NCBI GenBank assembly: GCA_037043015.1
Contig: CM073322.1
Span: 17,557,601-17,621,600 of the forward strand
DNA: 64,000 bases
DNA from: Bryum argenteum
Taxonomy: Eukaryota > Streptophyta > Bryopsida > Bryales > Bryaceae
Reading direction: 5' to 3'
Below, piece by piece: positions 57,491 to 64,000 of this stretch (the stretch's first letter is position 1; each line of letters begins with the position of its first letter). The notes beneath the pieces were generated by a model, which saw only the letters and a list, made by a program, of their open reading frames with translations, did no database searches and was not told the DNA's origin. A program made the translations under genes and the position numbers.

Positions 57491-57860
57491 TTAACCCTTA
57501 AACGCCCTTGGGGTCTACAACGGGCAGCCCAAAATTGGATCACAGCATCTTTTGGACTTGGGCATCATGAATAGTGCACTTTTTGAACTTGGGCATCATG
57601 AATGGACCAATCAATGATGAGCTTGCAACCTCCTACAAGCTTATGTACCACCCCAACCTACCTACCACAATCCTTTCAAAGCACAAAATCCTTCATACAA
57701 ATTGTGTTTTGAATCGTAAAAATTCACTTTTTGAATGCATCATAAGATGGTGACCAGTTTGACATCAAAATATCAGTGAAAAGTTGAGTACAATGAGAGC
57801 TACAGAGAAGATTCTGTTGGAATCAAGCCCCTCGGGCTTGCTTGGGCGCTTAAGGGTTAA
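57491..57860. mobile_element. TTAA-flanked element, class Q (copy 2, inverted)
   Basis: Left end TTAACCCTTAAACGCCC, right end GGGCGCTTAAGGGTTAA. Its interior is the reverse complement of copies 3 and 5. Its right TTAA is also the left TTAA of the P1 element that follows. Confidence 0.8.
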
Positions 57861-58124
57861 CCCCTAAAGGTCCTTGATACAAAATTGTTTAAATTATCAA
57901 AAAAACCCTTCTTCTACTTCAGGTGCAAAGAAACTCAATCTAAGCATTGATTAGAAGATCCAACCGTAGGATCTTGAAGTTAACTTGACCCTTTTCTCGA
58001 ATGTCAAATTTGTACTGTTAATTTTTCTCCAATCTTGAGATTATAATGGTCAAAGTTGGCTGAATTTTCTCCCTGCGGAAATTCCAAAAAGCGATTTCCG
58101 CTTTCTTGGACCTTTAGGGGTTAA
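57857..58124. mobile_element. TTAA-flanked element, class P1 (copy e)
   Basis: Ends TTAACCCCTAAAGGTCC and GGACCTTTAGGGGTTAA are perfect inverted repeats. Very similar to copy c at 6.3 kb over the full length, implying fairly recent movement. Confidence 0.8.
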
Positions 58125-58680
58125 ATCTATTTCCTTTTTTCCTTCTTGAACTGATTAACACTAATGGAAAGGTGGTCTGGGTAAAACCACAACTTGAAAG
58201 TGCCACTATGACTTTACTCATGGCTTTACTCGTACCTTTACTCAACCACGTTTCCACTAGTATAACATGATTGTTATTAAACAATCAAATATATGAGCAT
58301 GCTAAGAAGAATGACCAACGAAGAGTTAGGGACACAAGCGTGCAGAAGGGGGAAAAGAAAATAGGGGTATCTTCTTGGATCATAAGAATAAGGGTATCAT
58401 TTAATCTTATCTTTGAGCTTTATGCTGCCAAAAGGTAAGTTCGGGGTTGGTAGCACCTGGTGTCCAGCTGTATTAATTGCCACACGAAATATTTTGGGCC
58501 ATGATGGGGACCAATGAAATGCTCACCATCAGGTAGGTATACCGGTTTTAGCTTTCTTTCACTGTTCTTTTATTGGGGATATCAATGTGGACAAGTGCAT
58601 ATGAAGTTTTATATGCCGAAAGCTTCTTGTACTAAGCAATGAATTTGGAAAGAGAATCTTCTAGTTTGGAGTAGGGTTGG
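58125..58680. other. Intergenic with a short hairpin element
   Basis: CACTAATGGAAAGGTGGT at about 58159 and ACCACGTTTCCACTAGT near 58262 form imperfect inverted ends of a unit of about 105 bp, perhaps another small MITE. No gene. Confidence 0.5.
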
Positions 58681-59050
58681 TTAACCCTTAAACGCCCAAG
58701 CAAGCCTCAGGGGCCTGATTCCAACAGAATCTTCCCTGTAGCTCTCATTGTACTCAACTTTTCACTGAAATTTTGATGTCAAACTGGTCACCTTCTTCTG
58801 AGGCATTCAAAAAGTGAAATTTCACAATTCAAATCACAATTTGTATGAGTGATTTTGTGGTTTGAAAGGATTGTCGTAGGTAGGTTGGGGTTGAACATAA
58901 CCTTGTAGGAGGTTGCAAGCTCATCATTGATTGGTCTATTCATGATGCCCAAGTTCAAAAAGTGCACTATTCATGATGCCCAAGTCCAAAAGATGTTGTG
59001 ATCCAATTTTGGGTTGCCCGTTTTAGACCCCAAGGGCGTATAAGGGTTAA
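58681..59050. mobile_element. TTAA-flanked element, class Q (copy 3)
   Basis: Left end TTAACCCTTAAACGCCCAAG, right end GGGCGTATAAGGGTTAA. Same orientation as copies 4 and 5. First member of a four-element chain. Confidence 0.8.
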
Positions 59051-59060
59051 CCCTTAACCC
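59047..59060. repeat. Two TTAACCC units (element-end stubs)
   Basis: TTAACCC is present twice (59047-59053, 59054-59060) directly before the R element, whose own end starts TTAACCCTTAAACG. The number two equals the number of downstream elements (copies 4 and 5) that lack their first seven bases. Confidence 0.75.
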
Positions 59061-59302
59061 TTAACCCTTAAACGTCAGACCCAGCCCGAGGGGTTGGGTT
59101 TCTTTTTTGAGAGAATCTTGCTCATAACTTACACTCCATTATACCAAATGGAATTTTAGAATTCCAAACTGAGCACCTTAAAGAGATCTATACTTTCTTA
59201 GAATAGAGGTCAACTAAATTAAAAATAGAATAATGCTAAAAATGGAGTTGAAAAGAGATTTTGGGTGTGGTATCATGAAAACATATGACGTTTAAGGGTT
59301 AA
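59061..59302. mobile_element. TTAA-flanked element, class R (about 240 bp)
   Basis: Left end TTAACCCTTAAACGTCAG, right end TGACGTTTAAGGGTTAA. Subterminal palindrome 'CCCAGCCCGAGGGGTTGGG'. The interior is unlike Q apart from this, so it is a separate short class. Confidence 0.78.
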
Positions 59303-59654
59303 AGGCGCCTGTTAGCCCCTCGGGCTGTTTTCCAACAGAATCTTGCCTGCAGCTCTTTTGATTCTCAATTTTTCACTTATTTTTTTATATCATTCTGGTC
59401 ACCTTTTTGTGATGCATCTACAAAGTGAAATCCTACAATTCAAATCGCAATTTGTATGAGTGATTTGTGCTTTGAAAGGATTGTGGTAGGTAGGTTGGGA
59501 TTGCACAAAACCTTGTAGTAGGTTGCAAACTCATCATTGATTGGTTCATTCATGCTGCCCAAGTTCAAAAAGTGCCCTATTAATGTTGCCCAAGTCCAAA
59601 AGATGCTGAGATCCACTTTTGGGCTTGAGGAGTAGAAGGACCTTCAAGGGTTAA
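59299..59654. mobile_element. Class Q element (copy 4), first seven bases separated
   Basis: It starts TTAAAGGCGCCTG, where the complete copy 1 reads TTAACCCTTAAAGGCGCC; the missing TTAACCC is probably at 59054-59060, on the other side of the R element. Right end GGACCTTCAAGGGTTAA. Interior very close to copy 1. Confidence 0.75.
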
Positions 59655-60010
59655 ATGCCCAAACAAGCCCGAGGGGCTTGATTCCAACAAAAAATTTCCC
59701 TGTAGCTCTCACTGTATTCAACTTTTCACTTATATTTTGAAGTCAAACTGGTCACCTTCTTCTGATGCATTCAAAAAGTGAAATTTCAAAACTCAAATCA
59801 CAATTTGTATGAATGATTTTGTGGTGTGAAAGGATTGTGGTAGGTTGGGGTTGTACATAACCTTGTAGGAGATTGCAAGCTCATCATTGATTGGACTATT
59901 CATCATGCCCAAGTTCAAAAAGTGCACTATTCATGATGCCCAAGTCCAAAAGATGTTGTGATCCAATTTTGGGCTGCCCGTTTCAGACCCCATGGGCGTT
60001 TAAGGGTTAA
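59651..60010. mobile_element. Class Q element (copy 5), first seven bases separated
   Basis: It starts TTAAATGCCCAAACAAGCC, lacking the TTAACCC that begins intact copies; right end GGGCGTTTAAGGGTTAA. Interior close to copy 3. Its stub is probably at 59047-59053. Confidence 0.75.
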
Positions 60011-60840
60011 CTCTTGTATGTTCGAGGTCGGAAACTTCTTGTGTGTCTTGGTGTTTGTGTTGTTTGCATGGGATATTTGCGTGAGTTTGTAATCAACACA
60101 TTTTCTTTGTTAGATTACGTGTATTGACAAGCTGAAGGAGAACAATACTTTATGTACGTGTAGAATTTCGTGTGTATAGTGGTTTGATTGCAACTCTTGC
60201 TACAAATATGAGCAAGGCTGTTGAATTGTGTGCAATGTGTGAAAACCGAGCCCACGTGTAGAATAGCTTCTTGTAGTCTACACCATTCATTTGTTTCCCT
60301 GAAAGACTATGTTGCCCAATTAACATATAGGTTACTTATTACATTCACATCACATGGTATAAGCACGAATGCCATCTCCTTATTGAGACTTGTGTACATA
60401 AAAAATCACAACAACAAGAACAAATATGATAAAGAATAGACCAAAAAATGTTTGTGATACAAGGTGTTGGCTTGTTTCTACAACAATGAGATTAATTTTA
60501 AGGCTGAAAGTGAAACGAATGCTCTACTTAGTGATTCTTTTTGAGAATTTGTTTGTAAGTTCAAAGCATAAGGAGATATGTTGATTTGGTTCATTTTTGG
60601 TAAACAAGTACTAACCATTTCACTGACACTTTAGAATAGATCTAAGACCCTAATATGGATTTCCATGTCACAAGTTGTTAAAGGTTTTTTCATAGATTTC
60701 TCAATTCAAAATATTTGCATAAATGCTATGAAACTATGAAACAAGTTTCATATAACAATATAATTATTGCATAATGTTCACCATCCAACTTGTTAAATCT
60801 TGAAGTTGATCCATTGATTAGTGCAACTGTAATGATAGTT
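60011..60840. other. Intergenic, no gene recognised
   Basis: AT-rich sequence. Nothing recognised. Confidence 0.4.
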
Positions 60841-61190
60841 TTAACCCCTAAACGTCCTTAGATTTTCTCATTTTGAACACCATGGCCTCTAAAATGTCAT
60901 TTATGTAGTAGTGTGATATCAATCTCTAAATGGTTAGACTTATTGGCAGAGAAGATAACACATTCTCAAAAAAGTGTCATAAATGTTAACGAAGGTAAGC
61001 TATTCACATCTCAACCATACAATCTTGTAGTGGACATATTGTAGTGTACATCATGTGGGTCAAATTTTGAGTAATGAAGCCCCATAGATTCATTTCAAGC
61101 CCAATTCAAAGAATGTTGTCAAAAACTAACAATAGATGGAAAATATATAGCTCCTCAGAATTTGAGTTGGTCATCCAAAAAAACTAAAAC
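60841..61190 (-). mobile_element. Truncated P2-class element (copy d)
   Basis: Begins TTAACCCCTAAACGTCC and continues with P2 sequence in the same orientation as copy c ('AACATTCTCAAAAAAGTGTC'-like block, 'ACAATCTTGTAGTGGACATATTG', 'CATCATGTGGGTCAAATTTTGAG'). Similarity fades near 61.19 kb and no right end is seen. Confidence 0.6.
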
Positions 61191-62314
61191 CAACATTAAG
61201 TGTGCTCAATACTTAGCAAGTGATTGTTTCTTGGAAGATAAGAAGATTCAACCAAACACTTTAGTACCTATTCAGAACAAAGCACAAGGAGTTTCATGAA
61301 ACCAAGAAGTAAATTGAGTTCTTTGCAATACCTACATATATACATTAGTAACTTTTAATAAATAGTAATAAAAGAGTAAAGGCCCCTTCCCACCTGGCCT
61401 TTGATAAGAGCATACATTAAAACTTAAGAGCTCCACAATTTTGGGGAAATTCCTTATTCTTAGGGAAGGCCTCATCAATGAGGCTTGGAAAAGTGTCTTG
61501 AAAAGTATCCTCAATTACATAATGGCTCCTCAAAGGCCCCATTAACTAAGACCACTCTTAAGTCTTCAAAACTTGAGAATATTTCTAATTGTGGTGCTTC
61601 CTTAACACTTGCCTACTAATGCTCAACTATCTTTTGTCCTCCCAAATACTAGCTAATATTTTTTTTGTCCTCCAAGTTTTAGAGTGTGCCATGTGGGCAT
61701 CCATGTAGGATTGGTAATTACTAAAGAATGTAGGTGTGGACACACAATCTTTTAAGGAGATAAGACCACCTTCTAACACCACCTCTAAGGCCAAGTGGGA
61801 ACGTACCTTAATGTAGGTATCCGATGCATCCTACATACTAAGTGTATATTTGACCTGCCAGCTACTATTTTTGGATTTCGTTATGACCACTTCATTATAG
61901 CTTTGCGAAAAGCTACTACAGCATATGTCATCTCTCCCAATTTAAAGCAAAAAGAAGCCACAATCCGCAAGACGGAAACTTTACACTCTGGATCGAAACA
62001 TGTTCGCAGGTGTCGCTTTTCACAAGACCCAATGAACGAAGTCCAATTTGTTGACAATTCCAATTTACAGAAGGGTAACCTTACAATTGAGTTCGAAGAA
62101 TTGCCGTATGTACTTGTACTGTACATGAGCTTACACCTTCTTTCTTCACACATGCTGCTGCATCAAGACTCGAAACTCTTGCAACCGAGAATCTGAATCT
62201 ACGAAACAGCCAACTACCTGATCGAAGAGAAATGACCGACCTTACAAATTGGAGTATGCTAGCTTTTTTCTCCCTGTACATAAAAAAAGAGGGGAAGGGG
62301 GAAGAAGTTGGGGG
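61191..62314. other. Intergenic and 3' flank of the E2 gene
   Basis: No gene recognised. The stretch from about 61.9 to 62.3 kb probably holds the 3' untranslated region of the reverse-strand E2 gene. The open frames there (61795-62196, 61881-62153) overlap on opposite strands and match no family. Confidence 0.45.
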
Positions 62315-64000
62315 TCACAAGGTAGCAAGCGCAGCTTTAATGGAATTTATACTTAGCTTCATGCGCTGTTGCATGGCGGTGTCGGTGGCGAGAGCTAACC
62401 ACTCTGTGCACTGCTGTTCGACCTCCTCCTTCTTGAGCCGGAAATGCTCGGCGATCAAATCGGAAAAGAACGGGTCTTGCTTCTGCAATGGAGCTAGTAT
62501 GGCCAGGGACAGAGTATTCTCCCGATGTCGTTGGCTTTCTCTCTCAGCTTCCGGGCTTACCTTTTGCTCGAACCCCGGCTCGTTGTAGTATGGCTCCTTC
62601 ACGAAGATGAGCGATTGTATTGACACGAGTACTTGCAGGAGTGTGGATCGTCCGGGTATCCACCCTGGTCCTGACCATGTGCCCAGCAAGCTCAAGCATA
62701 TCTTTCCAGTTTCGTATAAGTTCGGATTGAATCGCACTCGATTGGATCCTGTTGTTAGGAAGTGTACATTTGGTGGAACCTGCGGGTAATCTGCACACGA
62801 ACCAGCACCTCATTCTTAGCCTCAGTCTCAATCATGTCTCTTCAGAGCAATGTTACAGCACTCGATACCGCTTTATTCAACGCTATATCTGCACTCATAC
62901 AACCTTCTGTATGTACGTTTGGGCAAATTCGAACCAGAATTTGGAGTTGGTAATAACCGCAAAATACACACTTAATCGCTTTGAAACTCATCACACAACA
63001 AGTTCTAAGTTTCTGCATTGCGTGATAAGTTTTGTTATTCTGAGAGGTTACTTTTTCAATCGATTCCAGCTAGATACTCTGGAATTGAAAGTATTCAACA
63101 GGCGCACGAAATTTATTTCGATTCAACATTGGCAAATATCCCATGTGGTAATTAGAAGTCATCCTGAAGGTAGGATCTTTTAAACTTAAGGTAGGATTTA
63201 TTTTAGGATCTTTTAAACTTAGGTAGGTAGAAACCCAATCCACTCAGAATCGAGATGTTGAAAAGAAGGTCATGATATCACGCTTTTGGGTAATTATGTC
63301 GACTTGTATTGGCAAGGTGAACAGTGGAGAGCAGATTTGGGGTGAGAAAGGAAGGGAGATTTTACCAGGGGGGAGATAGATGTCGAACTGGAAGATGCCG
63401 TTCTGGTAAGGCGTACCACCAGGGCCAATGATCAAAGCACGTAGAACGTCCAAGCGGTTCTGATCCACGTAAAGATGGATACTAGACTCCCACTCCAACG
63501 GAAGTGTAGTAGACAAAGAAGAGATTTCTTTCGCCATGTGCAGCATACGCTTCTGATTGTGGACGCCTCTCTTGTCGATGGTGCCTGATTGCGGTTTTAC
63601 TCCGTTGATGAGATGGTTGTGGTAATGCTTGTACTGCCCAGTCTCATCTGCCATTACAACTTCCTTGAACTGCAGTGCCCGCAGTCTGTCCTTGTACTCC
63701 TTCATACGTTGCTTTATTCTTTCGTCATCGGCCTCCTTTTCAGCCTCCTGTGAGCGAGTCACCCTCCTCGCAGCAGCAGCCGGAGCCTCGGTTGGCCCAT
63801 GACTTTCTTTTATGACTTTCGCTTCGAGAGTCTCGTAGCATGCACAAAACTCCTTCGCCAGATTGATGTCGTCAACTTGAGCTTCCCCATCAACACCTGT
63901 AATTCGCTGCACCATCACCTGTAAAGAAACAAAAGCCTCGAGAATCAGTAACTGCAAAATCATGTGTCGTTTCAGCATGTGTAGCTTTTTAGATACCTTT
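62315..64000 (-). CDS. BIRC6/UBE2O-type ubiquitin-conjugating enzyme E2, C-terminal part (cut by window edge)
   Basis: Reverse strand exons in the window: the last bases of one at 64000-63997 (AAAG|GTATCT), then 63918-63366 and 62790-62315; GT-AG introns, phases agree, about 343 residues visible. A charged, helical stretch ([23 protein letters not shown]) precedes a UBC domain of the large E2 type: '[37 protein letters not shown]' then '[24 protein letters not shown]', FNPNLY in place of the usual HPN, catalytic Cys in [11 protein letters not shown] (codon 62698-62696) and '[20 protein letters not shown]'. A C-terminal helical extension follows ([24 protein letters not shown]). Such enzymes are E2/E3 hybrids. 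The N-terminal part, including any BIR region, lies beyond the window. Confidence 0.9.

Noticed and set aside
59041..59075. Run of TTAACCC units as an interstitial telomere
   Set aside because: The units are seven bases of TTAACCC, not CCCTAAA repeats. They coincide exactly with element ends and are explained by insertion stubs.
61795..62196. 133-codon frame on the plus strand
   Set aside because: It overlaps the likely 3' untranslated region of the reverse-strand E2 gene and another frame on the opposite strand. No family resemblance.

Overview
This is nuclear DNA of a land plant. The coding sequence is interrupted by small GT-AG introns. The recognisable products are plant-type: an ABCF5-like plastid ABC-F ATPase, an a-type plant CLC, a plant RING-CH membrane protein, a mitochondrial uL29/mL47 and MIR160. 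The proteins look more diverged from Arabidopsis than those of another flowering plant usually are, so a bryophyte or lycophyte is my best guess; on the other hand a Stowaway-like element with an angiosperm-style end is present. The exact lineage cannot be settled from the sequence alone.

Layout. 1-12 kb: no supported gene; AT-rich sequence full of short inverted-repeat elements. About 12.1-13.1 kb: a MIR160 locus (+). 13-18 kb: repeats only. 18.0-18.9 kb: a two-exon three-TM membrane protein (+). 19.7-21.9 kb: a seven-exon alpha/beta hydrolase with a probable transit peptide (-). 22.9 kb: tRNA-Pro(CGG) (-). 23.8-26.7 kb: a RING-CH membrane E3 ligase (+), convergent with a nine-exon ABCF5 (28.0-31.6 kb, -). 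33.9-39.9 kb: three copies of a small secreted Cys-containing protein gene (two -, one +), of which the first is frameshifted; the second and third sit in a large inverted duplication. 41.9-42.9 kb: mitochondrial ribosomal protein mL47/uL29m (+) with a telo-box upstream. 44.3-48.1 kb: a seven-exon CLC anion transporter (-). 48-62 kb: no supported gene; dense transposable-element remnants. 62.3-64.0 kb: the 3' part of a BIRC6/UBE2O-type E2 ubiquitin-conjugating gene (-), cut by the window edge.

The most unusual feature is a superfamily of non-autonomous inverted-repeat elements, about 17 copies in several size classes (about 240, 265, 370, 940 and 980 bp). Their ends read TTAA-CCC(C/T)TAAA and they are flanked by TTAA, the target duplication of piggyBac transposons. 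In several places elements sit end to end sharing one TTAA. At 59 kb a row of TTAACCC units can be explained exactly as stubs left when one element inserted into the TTAA inside the terminal repeat of another, which would record the order of insertion. The genes do not form an operon or obvious pathway; they are ordinary dispersed plant genes, several bordered or invaded by these elements.
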